In this document: piece by piece, positions 24,221 to 33,783 of the stretch | Numbering within the stretch: the first letter of the stretch is position 1 | Layout: every line of letters starts with the position of its first letter | Origin: Candidatus Levyibacteriota bacterium | GTDB taxonomy: Bacteria; Patescibacteriota; Microgenomatia; Levybacterales; UBA12049 | Length of the DNA: 34,040 bases | Assembly: GCA_030651475.1 (NCBI GenBank) | Contig: JAUSEW010000028.1 | Span: 1 to 34,040 of the forward strand | Reading direction: 5' to 3' | Position numbers and translations under genes: made by a program | Notes under the pieces: model-generated | Told to the model about the DNA's origin: nothing | Database searches by the model: none | Seen by the model: the letters and a program-made list of their open reading frames with translations, nothing else

Positions 24221-25516
24221 CTACTTTACTTTAAATCTATTACCAAATTTTGTACTTTCGCTGACAAGAAGTCCTTTCTTAACAGACTCTAATAATAATG
24301 TACGAAGCCTGCTAGGACTCAATCTTGGATATTTCTTCCTGATCTCTGTAGTTGTAATGCCATCTTTACTTCCCCCTATAATAGAAATAAGAATAGAAAT
24401 AGTTTTGTCTTTACTGATTTTATTGCCATGAGGAGAATTATCTTTTGCTTTTTGCATAAGCCTTGATACCAACTCCGGATTTGAAATTATTCTATCCGCA
24501 GACTCTCGTCCGCGATTTGTAATCTCTGCCTCTCCTAATCTAAAACCATTTATGATGTGAAGCAGGGAATCGATTGCTTCTTTTTGTGTCTCCGACAAAG
24601 GAGAAATTTCCGACTGAAAACCCCGTTTAAATTTTTTGTGAACTGCATAACCTTTTCTTACAAAATGAGAAAGAATTCCTCCTATGGTGGGCTTTAGGGA
24701 TTCTTTATCGCCCGTATAACTATACTTATCAATAATCGTCTGTGTTACTTCATCAACAGTAAAAAATCTACCATGCTCTCTGATGATTTCAAAAACTTGA
24801 CCCGTAAGCGTCTTGTATTCCCTATAGCTCTCTGGCTGCTCAACAGAACGATTTGTAAGTTTATATTTTGAATAGGGTTTACCTGCCTCCATTGAGATTT
24901 TCGTAATGATACCGCTTTCCGAAAGGGAGTCTAAATGATGAGCTACCAAATGAGGATTTTCTCTTAGAAGATTCGCTAGCTCTGATTGACTTAATATTTT
25001 ATTATTGCCGATAAGGGCTTCAAGGATTCTAAGACGCGTCTCTACCGATCTCTTTTTCTCCTCCTTGCTCTCCTTTTTTAAATACTTTGATGCTGTTTGC
25101 CCAAAAACTTGGTACAAGGATACATCTGGGTGATTCAACGACCATTCAAGCAAAGCTCCTGCAAAAGGAACGCCTTTTTCTTTGCCATACTTTTCAATAA
25201 CAACTCTCGTTGGTAAACCAAGATTCACAACTTTTTTTATAACGCCTATTGGAACAAGTGTATCTTCACAATACTGAAAAGCGTTTCCTTTGTTTTGAAT
25301 CCAAGACGGATTGTCGCCTTGAATTTTTACCATTCTAGTATGAAGAGCACTCTTGGTATATGGCTTTCCATCTTTCATTGCCGTAAAAAGAAGAGCTTTT
25401 GCCTCGTTGTTTCCGAAAGCAGAAATAAAACTATAGACTTCCTTCTCCGATAATCTTATTTCAGCGTCAGCTAATCGTCCTTCCTGTTTTATCCCATGTG
25501 GGCTTAATTCACTCAT
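24221..25516 (-). CDS. Multi-domain winged-helix DNA-binding protein
   Basis: RLRILEALIGNNKILSQSELANLLRENPHLVAHHLDSLSESGIITKI and ISILISIIGGSKDGITTTEIRKKYPRLSPSRLRTLLLESVKKGLL wHTH-like units. Confidence 0.65.
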   Translation of the reverse strand: MSELSPHGIKQEGRLADAEIRLSEKEVYSFISAFGNNEAKALLFTAMKDGKPYTKSALHTRMVKIQGDNPSWIQNKGNAFQYCEDTLVPIGVIKKVVNLGLPTRVVIEKYGKEKGVPFAGALLEWSLNHPDVSLYQVFGQTASKYLKKESKEEKKRSVETRLRILEALIGNNKILSQSELANLLRENPHLVAHHLDSLSESGIITKISMEAGKPYSKYKLTNRSVEQPESYREYKTLTGQVFEIIREHGRFFTVDEVTQTIIDKYSYTGDKESLKPTIGGILSHFVRKGYAVHKKFKRGFQSEISPLSETQKEAIDSLLHIINGFRLGEAEITNRGRESADRIISNPELVSRLMQKAKDNSPHGNKISKDKTISILISIIGGSKDGITTTEIRKKYPRLSPSRLRTLLLESVKKGLLVSESTKFGNRFKVK

Positions 25517-25593
25517 ATGCTTATCGTATAAATTTTACCATATATTTTATTAGTTTGGGACAACAATTTAGGTCGAAGACAAGCGGAGAAATC

Positions 25594-25827
25594 TTATACT
25601 GTAGCTGTTACTTGTGGGGAAACAATTTTAGAAACTTTAGGAGCAAGTTTTCTTTTCAGCATTCGGACGCATTTGGTGCAAAGCCGCATTTTTTTCTTAA
25701 TTCCCATAACCATAATTCTTGCCACATGCAAATTCGGAGCAAAAATCCTTTTTGTCCTATTTTTCGCATGGGAAACATTATTTCCGTACATTATTCCTTT
25801 TTTGCAATTATCACACACTCGCGCCAT
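25594..25827 (-). CDS. rpmB: Ribosomal protein bL28
   Basis: [34 protein letters not shown]...LCTKCVRML. Confidence 0.92.
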   Translation of the reverse strand: MARVCDNCKKGIMYGNNVSHAKNRTKRIFAPNLHVARIMVMGIKKKMRLCTKCVRMLKRKLAPKVSKIVSPQVTATV

Positions 25828-25877
25828 AGACAAATTACCTTTTTTAAATTATACTTGAAAAGCGTAATAATTACAAT

Positions 25878-26549
25878 ATGTCTTTACTTCTTGGTGTCAT
25901 AACTCTTGGGATTTTGATTTTCTCTGCTATTCTCCATGAGGTTGCTCACGGATTTGTAGCGGATCGTTTTGGCGACCCAACCGCAAGACTTGCGGGAAGA
26001 CTAACTCTTAATCCCAAAAACCATATTGACCTAATTATGAGCATTATTTTGCCGCTTCTTCTTATTCTCTCCGGCTCTCCTGTTATTTTTGGCGCAGCCA
26101 AACCTGTTCCTGTCGATCCTTTCAACCTCAAGGAAGGACAAAAAGATATCGCTCTTGTTTCTCTTGCCGGACCTCTAACCAATATCGCCCTTGCTGTCGT
26201 AGGTACCCTTATTTTCAGGATATTTTTCCCGGAATTCTCTCTTTTCCAAATCGTTTATTCTTATCCTTCAATCGGAACGCTCTCCGACTTTCTGGCATAT
26301 TTTGTCGGTTTTGTCGTGCATTTAAATTTATTGCTGGCGATATTTAATCTTATTCCTATCCCCCCGCTTGACGGATCAAAAGTTTTCGCCCTTCTTCTTC
26401 CTAAAGAACTCGCTTTTCTATATCTCTCACTATCCTCAATCGGCATGTTTATCATCTTCTTTCTTCTTCTATTCCCCATAGGCGGTTTGTCTCTGGGATC
26501 TTTGATATTTAATCTCGTAACGTTCGCCGAACACCTGCTTGGCTTCTAA
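25878..26549 (+). CDS. Site-2 protease-like M50 family metalloprotease
   Basis: ILHEVAHGFVADRFGDPTA (HExxH), LIPIPPLDGSKVF. Confidence 0.9.
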   Translation: MSLLLGVITLGILIFSAILHEVAHGFVADRFGDPTARLAGRLTLNPKNHIDLIMSIILPLLLILSGSPVIFGAAKPVPVDPFNLKEGQKDIALVSLAGPLTNIALAVVGTLIFRIFFPEFSLFQIVYSYPSIGTLSDFLAYFVGFVVHLNLLLAIFNLIPIPPLDGSKVFALLLPKELAFLYLSLSSIGMFIIFFLLLFPIGGLSLGSLIFNLVTFAEHLLGF

Positions 26550-26551
26550 AT

Positions 26552-27289
26552 ATGGAAGATGAAAAAACAATCATTATCCTGCACGGATGGGGACTAAACG
26601 CAGATAAATATAATGGTCTTGCAAAAATTCTAGCCTTAAAATATAAAGTTTTCACTCCGGATCTTCCGGGATTTGGAAAAAACCTTACAGATAAAGAACT
26701 GTATCTTATGGACTATGTAAATTTCCTTAAAGATTTTATTAAGGATAAAAAACTGAAAAATATCATCCTTCTTGGGCATTCTTTCGGCGGACGAATAATC
26801 GCTAAATTTCTCTCTATCTGTAACGCAAAAGAATACGGAATAAAAGGTGTAATTTTAACCGGAACTCCGCTTACGCAACGAAAATTGTCTTTAAGAAAAA
26901 TCATCGGGGCGTTAATGGCGAAGATGGGCAAAAACGTACTTGGTATTCTTCCAAAGTCAATGTCCCAAGGCTCCCAAGATTTTTTTAGGAAAATTGTGTA
27001 TACTATTATAGGAGAGTGGGATTACTACAAAGCCAACAAAATGCGCAAAACTTTTACCCATATTGTTTCTGAAAATTTAGAGACATATTTAGATAAAATT
27101 AAGGTACCGACACTTATCGTTTGGGGAGAAAACGACACAATCACGCCAATAAGCATTGGCATAAAAATACAAAAGTTAATTGCAAATTCAAAACTAATTA
27201 TTATTGGGAATGAAACTCATAAATTGCCTTATGCTAATCCGCAAATTTTTTCCCAAAAAATAATACCTTTTATTGACAAATTAAATTAA
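26552..27289 (+). CDS. Alpha/beta hydrolase
   Basis: IILHGWGLNADKY, LLGHSFGGRI, LIVWGENDTITP, NETHKLPY. Confidence 0.88.
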   Translation: MEDEKTIIILHGWGLNADKYNGLAKILALKYKVFTPDLPGFGKNLTDKELYLMDYVNFLKDFIKDKKLKNIILLGHSFGGRIIAKFLSICNAKEYGIKGVILTGTPLTQRKLSLRKIIGALMAKMGKNVLGILPKSMSQGSQDFFRKIVYTIIGEWDYYKANKMRKTFTHIVSENLETYLDKIKVPTLIVWGENDTITPISIGIKIQKLIANSKLIIIGNETHKLPYANPQIFSQKIIPFIDKLN

Positions 27290-27294
27290 GCTTT

Positions 27295-28935
27295 ATGCAA
27301 ATACTTTTTATCGCGTCCGAAATTTTTCTAATCGTCTGGGTTTTAAGAAACACTCTTTTTTGGATTAGCCTTTGGCAGGAAAAAGAATATCGTCTTGACA
27401 GGCTTTTGGTTCACCTTCAAGAAACTGTCGCCGGGAGAAATATACTATTTTCTTCCGTAAGTCTTCTAAAGAATTTCGCATTTCTTTTCTATCTCGTTTT
27501 AATTGTTAAACCAACGTTTCTTAATATCGAACCGTCCATTATTGCACGTTACAACATTTTCGTCGGCATACTGCTTCTCTACTCTTTTGGTCAAGCTTTA
27601 GTTGAAATTGCACCAAAGACTATTAAACGCCCCGTTTGGACATTAAAAATAATTCTTATTTTTCTTTTGACAATCTTAACATCTTGTTTCCTTTTCTTTT
27701 TTCTTTCGAGTTCTACTGATAAGTTTTTCTCTTTACTTTCTGTAGATAAATTCCTACCATCCATCGTAGCTTTATTCGTAGGGCTATTCGCTCTTCCTTC
27801 TTGGATTGCCAAAAAACAAGCTATCAAAAAAGCAACGCAAAAAATCCAAAACTCAAAAAAATTAATCCGTATCGGCATAACCGGAAGCTATGGAAAAGGC
27901 TCAACGAAAGAATATTTAGCAGCTATTCTCTCCCAGAAATTTAAAGTTTTGAAGACTTATGAAACTATCAATACTGCAATTGGAATCGCCAAAACTATAA
28001 ATTCAGGATTAACTGACGATACGCAAGTTTTTGTCGCGGAAATGGGCGCCTACAAAAAAGGCGAAATTAAGGAGCTTTGCGAAATTGTCAGACCCAAAAT
28101 CGGAATTCTCACCTCCGTCATCGAACAGCATGCTTCTCTTTTCGGAGGCCTTGCAAAAACAAAATCCGCAAAATATGAACTTATCGAATCTTTGCCGCAA
28201 GACGGACTCGCGCTTTTCAACGCCAATAACGTAAACACCTTTGAGCTGTATAAAAAAGCTAAGGTTAGAAAAATTTTATATTTCGCATATTATGGCAATA
28301 AAGAAAAAATTAACGCCGATATAGTTGCTAGTAATATAAAAATGGGAAAATTCGATATCAGTTTTGATGTCAACGTAAAGGGAAAAAGAAAAACAAATTT
28401 TCCGGTAAAGGTAAATCTTTTGGGGGGATATAACGCGGAAAATATTTTGCCTGCGATCTTTTTGGGACTGGAACTCGGGATGGACAAAAACGAAATTCAA
28501 AAAGGACTTTCTGAAATTCGCCCCATCAAAAAAACCATGCAGCCGTTTCTAAGCACCGGTAAAACGGTAATCGTGGATGATACGTTTAACTCGAATCCTC
28601 AAGCTGTTCTTGCGGCTTTATCTTATATGAAAATTTACAAAGGAAAAAAAGTCTTGGTTCTATCTCCCATCATTGAACTTGGGAAAAATGCCCGCCAAAT
28701 ACATTACGATTTAGCCAAAGAAATAGGCAAAACCTGTGATATTCTATTTCTAACCAATATGAATTTTTATGAAGATATGAAAAAAGGAATTGGCGAAAAT
28801 TGTAAGCTGCTTATTCAAACTCCGCAGGAAATATCCGTATACATAACCAAACTTGGCGAAGACGACATCGTACTTTTGGAAGGAAAAGAAGCAGGCAAAA
28901 TCTTAAACTTTATTGCTTATGAAAAGACCAATTAA
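27295..28935 (+). CDS. MurF-like Mur ligase with N-terminal membrane segments
   Basis: GITGSYGKGSTKEYLAAIL, VAEMGAYKKGEIKELCEIVRPKIGILTSV, NLLGGYNAENILPAI, VIVDDTFNSNPQAVLAAL. Confidence 0.88.
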   Translation: MQILFIASEIFLIVWVLRNTLFWISLWQEKEYRLDRLLVHLQETVAGRNILFSSVSLLKNFAFLFYLVLIVKPTFLNIEPSIIARYNIFVGILLLYSFGQALVEIAPKTIKRPVWTLKIILIFLLTILTSCFLFFFLSSSTDKFFSLLSVDKFLPSIVALFVGLFALPSWIAKKQAIKKATQKIQNSKKLIRIGITGSYGKGSTKEYLAAILSQKFKVLKTYETINTAIGIAKTINSGLTDDTQVFVAEMGAYKKGEIKELCEIVRPKIGILTSVIEQHASLFGGLAKTKSAKYELIESLPQDGLALFNANNVNTFELYKKAKVRKILYFAYYGNKEKINADIVASNIKMGKFDISFDVNVKGKRKTNFPVKVNLLGGYNAENILPAIFLGLELGMDKNEIQKGLSEIRPIKKTMQPFLSTGKTVIVDDTFNSNPQAVLAALSYMKIYKGKKVLVLSPIIELGKNARQIHYDLAKEIGKTCDILFLTNMNFYEDMKKGIGENCKLLIQTPQEISVYITKLGEDDIVLLEGKEAGKILNFIAYEKTN

Positions 28936-30103
28936 TCCTAATATTTCTCCGAATCTGGAAAACGTTGATCTCGCAAATGCTTTCAAAATGATTTTTTCTC
29001 CCTCCTCTATTTTGCAAGGATCTTATATCAAAAAAGTGGAAACATGGTTTGCCAAAAATTTTAATGCTCAATATGCTTTCACATTTGCCGCGGCACGCCA
29101 AGCCGAATATGCAGTTCTTAAGGCAAGTGGTGTTTCGAAAAACGACGAGGTTTTGGTTCAGGCATTTACTTGTTCTGCCGTAGCTGAACCGATAATTGCC
29201 CTTGGAGCAAAACCTATTTATGTGGATATAGACCAACAAACTCTTTCAATGAACCCTCTCGATGCCGAAAAAAAGATAGGTAAAAAAACAAAAGCTGTAA
29301 TTTTGCAGCATACCTTTGGCATTCCGGGAGATATTGAGGGAATAGGAAAACTTGCTAAGGAAAAAAATCTTTTGCTAATTGAGGATTGCGCCCATATTAT
29401 TGGCGGAGACTACAAAGATAAAAAACTGGGGACTTTTTCCGATGCGGCAATTTTTAGTTTCGGCAGAGATAAAGCGATATCCTCTGTTTTTGGCGGCGCA
29501 GTCATCACTAACAATAAAAATCTTGGAGAAAAAATCAAAAAAATCCAAAATCTAGCGCCACATCCATCTACCAATTGGACATATCAACAACTTTTCCATC
29601 CCATTCTGACCTCTATTGTTCTTTATCTTTTTTCTCTTAATGAAATTTTGGGTAAATTATCTATTTTTATTTTTAGAAGAATTGGATTAATCATAAAACC
29701 CGACATGGCAGTTTTGCCGCAAAAATATCCAAATTCCCTTGCTTTCCTGGCTTTCTCCCAACTTACTCGTATTGCCGAATTTAACAAGAGGCGTCTCGCG
29801 GCCTTCAAGATTTATAAAAAAGAACTTATCAATCTTAATCTGAACCTTCCAACGAAAGATTATTTCTATTTAAGAGTTCCTATTCTCGTTGAAAACAAAG
29901 ACAGACTTTTTTCATATTTCAAAAAACGCAACATATATTTAGGAGATTGGTACAGCAATATAATCGATCCCAAAAGCGTGGGTTCTTGTCCGAATACGGA
30001 AAACATTGCCAAAAAAATAGTTAATCTCCCTTCCTATCCAACCCTTTCCCAAAAAGAAGTACTAAAAGTAGTAGCATTGTTAAAAGATTACTGTAGGGGT
30101 TAA
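28913..30103 (+). CDS. DegT/DnrJ/EryC1/StrS family PLP aminotransferase
   Basis: VLVQAFTCSAVAEPIIALGAKPIYVDID, LIEDCAHIIGG, FSFGRDKAISSVFGGAV (PLP lysine). Confidence 0.9.
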   Translation: MLMKRPINPNISPNLENVDLANAFKMIFSPSSILQGSYIKKVETWFAKNFNAQYAFTFAAARQAEYAVLKASGVSKNDEVLVQAFTCSAVAEPIIALGAKPIYVDIDQQTLSMNPLDAEKKIGKKTKAVILQHTFGIPGDIEGIGKLAKEKNLLLIEDCAHIIGGDYKDKKLGTFSDAAIFSFGRDKAISSVFGGAVITNNKNLGEKIKKIQNLAPHPSTNWTYQQLFHPILTSIVLYLFSLNEILGKLSIFIFRRIGLIIKPDMAVLPQKYPNSLAFLAFSQLTRIAEFNKRRLAAFKIYKKELINLNLNLPTKDYFYLRVPILVENKDRLFSYFKKRNIYLGDWYSNIIDPKSVGSCPNTENIAKKIVNLPSYPTLSQKEVLKVVALLKDYCRG

Positions 30104-30110
30104 ACCCCTA
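30094..30110. repeat. GTAG-associated hairpin at gene junction
   Basis: TAGGGGTTAAACCCCTA; contains the stop codon of the aminotransferase gene. Confidence 0.55.
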
Positions 30111-30120
30111 AAGCATAGCT

Positions 30121-31137
30121 ATGGAAACTAGAGAAATAACTAATAAAAATGTTTGGGAAAAGTTTAATTTATCTTTTCCCAATCCTTCTTACTTCCAATC
30201 TTGGTATTGGGGGGAAGTGCAAAAAGCAACCGGTGTTGAAACCCAAAGGCTGGGATTTTTTGACGGGAAAAAACTTATCGGAATTGCCCAAGTTTTCGAT
30301 ATCAAAGCCAAAAGAGGCCACTTTCTTTATGTCCGGCAAGGGCCTGTGCTTTCGGATTGGAACAAGAAAAATGCAAATTTCGTTTTGGACGAATTAAAAA
30401 ATTTGGCCAAAGAAAAAAATGCTTCCTTCATAAGAATAAGCCCCCTTCTTTCCTTGGGAAATTATGAATCTTTGGGTCTCAGAAATTTCGGATTAAGATT
30501 CTCTCCGACGCATAATCTTGACGCGGAAAATAGATGGGTTTTGGATCTTACTCCAAACGAAGATGAGCTTTTGCAAGCCATGAGAAAAACAACCAGATAT
30601 CTAATACGGCATGCGCCAGACGAAAATATCAAAGTTACGGTTTCGGAAAACGAAAAAGATTTGGATAAATTTCTTTCCATATACGCTGACACTGCTAAAA
30701 ACAAACATTTTGTTCCCCACTCCCAACTGAAAGAAGAGTTTGCGGTCTTTTCCAAAGAAAAAAAAGCTAAACTTTATTTGGCTTTCCAAAAAAAAGAGAT
30801 ATTAGCCGGTGCATTTATCGTTTATTACGGCAATGAGGCAATTTATCGTCACGGCGCCACAACCAATATTGGCAGGAAAACATCTGCTTCCTATATCGCT
30901 CAATGGCAAGCGATAAAAGACGCGAAACAGGCAGGGCTCAAACAATACAATTTCTGGGGAATAGCGCCGACTGATAATCCGAAACATCCTTGGCAAGGCT
31001 TATCTTTATTTAAGAAAGGCTTCGGAGGCAGACAAATGGATTTCCTCCACGCAATGGATTTGCCGATAAAATGGAACTACTGGATTACTTTCGCAATAGA
31101 TTATCTGACAATGGTTAAAAAAGGCTACAAAAGCTAA
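30121..31137 (+). CDS. FemAB-like aminoacyltransferase (peptidoglycan branching)
   Basis: PSYFQSWYWGEVQKATG...GPVLSDW...RKTTRYLIRHA...WGIAPTDNPKHPWQGLSLFKKGFGG. Confidence 0.85.
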   Translation: METREITNKNVWEKFNLSFPNPSYFQSWYWGEVQKATGVETQRLGFFDGKKLIGIAQVFDIKAKRGHFLYVRQGPVLSDWNKKNANFVLDELKNLAKEKNASFIRISPLLSLGNYESLGLRNFGLRFSPTHNLDAENRWVLDLTPNEDELLQAMRKTTRYLIRHAPDENIKVTVSENEKDLDKFLSIYADTAKNKHFVPHSQLKEEFAVFSKEKKAKLYLAFQKKEILAGAFIVYYGNEAIYRHGATTNIGRKTSASYIAQWQAIKDAKQAGLKQYNFWGIAPTDNPKHPWQGLSLFKKGFGGRQMDFLHAMDLPIKWNYWITFAIDYLTMVKKGYKS

Positions 31138-31175
31138 ATTTTGCTATTGACAAAAGCTTCGATTTCTTCTACTCT

Positions 31176-31206
31176 AAACTAAATCCCGATTTAATCGGGA
31201 AAGTTT
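31176..31206 (+). promoter_or_regulatory. 5'-UTR stem-loop abutting a start codon, with promoter upstream
   Basis: TTGACA-17-TACTCT, then AAACTAAATCCCGATTTAATCGGGAAAGTTT directly followed by ATG. Confidence 0.6.
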
Positions 31207-32193
31207 ATGGGTTCTATAAAAAACGCCTTCAAATTTATATTCTCTCCTACTGCTTCCAGAACCACGAGTATCTTGGTAATTCTTGTAATTGCCGCCGCAG
31301 TTCCTCTGACTGTTTTGGTCTCCCAAAAACAGCAAGAACTCCGCCAACACGCGCAAAGCACGCAACAAGTTTCGGTTTCGATACAAGAATGTAAACCTCC
31401 ATTCAATGTGTTTGTTGGCAAATATTGTTCTGCTGACCTTGCGCTTCAAAACGTGCAGAATGATCCAGAGAACTTTAATTTAAAAGTTGTTGAGTCGTCT
31501 AACGCTATCCTCCCCGAAGATTTAACGCTTTGCAACAACGGGAAGGATCCTGTTTACTATGTTTACGAAAAAGGTAAAGCTGGTAATCCGTGCACCGCTA
31601 CCGATCCTGCAAGTCGTCAGCAATTCCCTGGAATCTGTAATGACAGAGGAAACTGCGACGGCACCATTACGCTTCTACCTACTCCTAATCCGCCTATCGT
31701 AGGTGACTATCCTACTTCTACTCCTACCCCTACTCCATCTTTACAACGGTGTGATTCTGCTGACGGATCCGTACGAACAGATGGCGCTAATCAATATGTG
31801 TGTTCAAGTCAACCGCCTCCAGCAGAAAGTAATTGCCAATCGACCCCTAGCTTCAGTTGCGTAAACCCTTCTGATGGATGTTATATCTGTCCTGTTACAA
31901 GTACCACTCGAACCTCTCCCCCTCCGCCGCCAACCTCTACTCCTGCTCCCGCCGCCTCAGCCGGTCAAGCCGCCCCACCACCAACCACTCCTTCAGGCTG
32001 TCCTCTTAAATCAAAAGGTGATGCAAATTGCGATGGAAAGGTTAATATTCTTGACTACAATATCTTGAGAGATGAATTCACTCATAAGCTTCAGACGAGA
32101 ACAGCAGACTTTAATAGTAATAATGTAATTGACGATCTAGATCTTAGTATATGGAAAAACTCCATGCAGGATTCGAACATACAACATTATTGA
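31207..32193 (+). CDS. Surface protein with Cys-rich segment and C-terminal dockerin-like domain
   Basis: Anchor IAAAVPLTVLVSQKQQELRQHA; GDANCDGKVNILDYNILRDEF...ADFNSNNVIDDLDLSIWKNS (paired dockerin-like Ca-binding motifs). Confidence 0.8.
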   Translation: MGSIKNAFKFIFSPTASRTTSILVILVIAAAVPLTVLVSQKQQELRQHAQSTQQVSVSIQECKPPFNVFVGKYCSADLALQNVQNDPENFNLKVVESSNAILPEDLTLCNNGKDPVYYVYEKGKAGNPCTATDPASRQQFPGICNDRGNCDGTITLLPTPNPPIVGDYPTSTPTPTPSLQRCDSADGSVRTDGANQYVCSSQPPPAESNCQSTPSFSCVNPSDGCYICPVTSTTRTSPPPPPTSTPAPAASAGQAAPPPTTPSGCPLKSKGDANCDGKVNILDYNILRDEFTHKLQTRTADFNSNNVIDDLDLSIWKNSMQDSNIQHY

Positions 32194-32224
32194 TATTGAC
32201 AATGAAATACCCTAGAACATAACT

Positions 32225-33748
32225 ATGTTAGGAATTTTAAATAAATACAAATTGTTAGCCGTACTTGCTGTTGCTATTCTTGCCATTGCAATTCCAGTAA
32301 CCATCATCCAAGTTCAAAAACAGCAAGAGATAAGACAAAGAGCATCGACATCCGCAGTCTCTTTGCAGTTTGTTCCCAATACGATCACAAAATCTATAAA
32401 CGATAGTTTTTCTGTTGATATTAATTTGATAAACACTGATTCGCCAAAGGACATCTCTGCGGTTGATGTAACTATTAATTATAATTCTATTCTTGGGCTA
32501 GTTGGAGTCTTCCAGCCTGCCCCAGGGTTTGACGCCGTAGTCAACGAGACAACAGCCTCCTCCATACACTATATTGGTACTGCTCCCAACGATTCACATA
32601 ATAACGGAGCAGCTATTAAGCTGGGCAGCTTAACATTTAAAGGAAACAGTGCCGGCGCAGGAAACGTTTCGTTTGGCAATATTTTGGTTACCGCATCTGG
32701 AGTTTCCGACGCGCTCGCAATTGATACTAGCAATAACAATACTGGAACTTATACTATTACATCCGGCGCTGCTGGTTCCGCCCCAGCTTCCGCTCCACCC
32801 GCAGCGATAAAGTACGACCAACAGTGCATACTTAACGTCACCAGCGCACACTGCGGTGAGCAACCCACCTCTGATTGCATTCAGCAATACAGTAATGATT
32901 CTAGTTGTAAAATTTCATCTACTGCTACATCTGGCACAGTCGCGGCTCCGGGTTCTACTCAATGCACGGCAAATGGAAATTGGTGTAGCGGAGTTACTCC
33001 TGTTGGAAAAGGAAATTGCACGCCAGCCCCTGGATTTTCTTGTAATAATTCCTTCGACCTTTGCTGGCATTGTGATGTTCTCGCCCCTACTCCAGGACAG
33101 GCGTCAACTTCATCTAGTCCTGGCGGTGGCAGAAGTAGCGGCGGAAACGGTGCCTCCAGTTCTTACAGGATTGAACCAACATCTGTCCCTTCGGGCTATG
33201 TAACATTGTATTTTAATGTTACTCTACCCGGATTTTTTTCCACCTTGTCTACCGCGCCCATAACAGTTACTCTGATTCAAGGTAGCTCACCCGTACGTGA
33301 ATTTCCTAATATTTCACTTACTACGCGCCAGCCTAATGGTAACGTATTTACCGGAGATAGCGGAACAAAAATAAGAGCTTCTGACATAACATCCGGTCAA
33401 GACTACTATGTAGAAGTAAAAGCGCAATCCTACCAAAAAAAGATAATTACAGGTGGTGAACAAAAAAATCTTCAAGGGCTTAGAGCTTTAGGAAACAACT
33501 ACTCGTTACCTGCGATAACATTACTTTCCGGAGATATAAATGATGATGGGGATATCGGTGGGGCTGATTTGGGCATAATAATTGCGTGTTTTGGAAATAA
33601 AAATGTTCTTACTGATTCTGCTGGCCGAAATACTGAATGTGCTAGCAAAAGATCAAACCTAAAATTTGACGCGGACATAAATAAAGACGGAAAAGTGGCT
33701 GGTGACGATATTAATCTTTGGGCAAGAGGATCAAACGGCGTCTTGTAA
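32225..33748 (+). CDS. Surface protein with cohesin-like domain and C-terminal dockerin-like domain
   Basis: VSLQFVPNTITKSINDSFSVDINLINTDSPKDISAVDVTINYNS...KLGSLTFKGNSAGAGNVSF; GDINDDGDIGGADLGIIIACFG...FDADINKDGKVAGDDINLWARG. Confidence 0.8.
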   Translation: MLGILNKYKLLAVLAVAILAIAIPVTIIQVQKQQEIRQRASTSAVSLQFVPNTITKSINDSFSVDINLINTDSPKDISAVDVTINYNSILGLVGVFQPAPGFDAVVNETTASSIHYIGTAPNDSHNNGAAIKLGSLTFKGNSAGAGNVSFGNILVTASGVSDALAIDTSNNNTGTYTITSGAAGSAPASAPPAAIKYDQQCILNVTSAHCGEQPTSDCIQQYSNDSSCKISSTATSGTVAAPGSTQCTANGNWCSGVTPVGKGNCTPAPGFSCNNSFDLCWHCDVLAPTPGQASTSSSPGGGRSSGGNGASSSYRIEPTSVPSGYVTLYFNVTLPGFFSTLSTAPITVTLIQGSSPVREFPNISLTTRQPNGNVFTGDSGTKIRASDITSGQDYYVEVKAQSYQKKIITGGEQKNLQGLRALGNNYSLPAITLLSGDINDDGDIGGADLGIIIACFGNKNVLTDSAGRNTECASKRSNLKFDADINKDGKVAGDDINLWARGSNGVL

Positions 33749-33783
33749 TTGACAATCATTAATAGATAGAGAATAATAATTCT

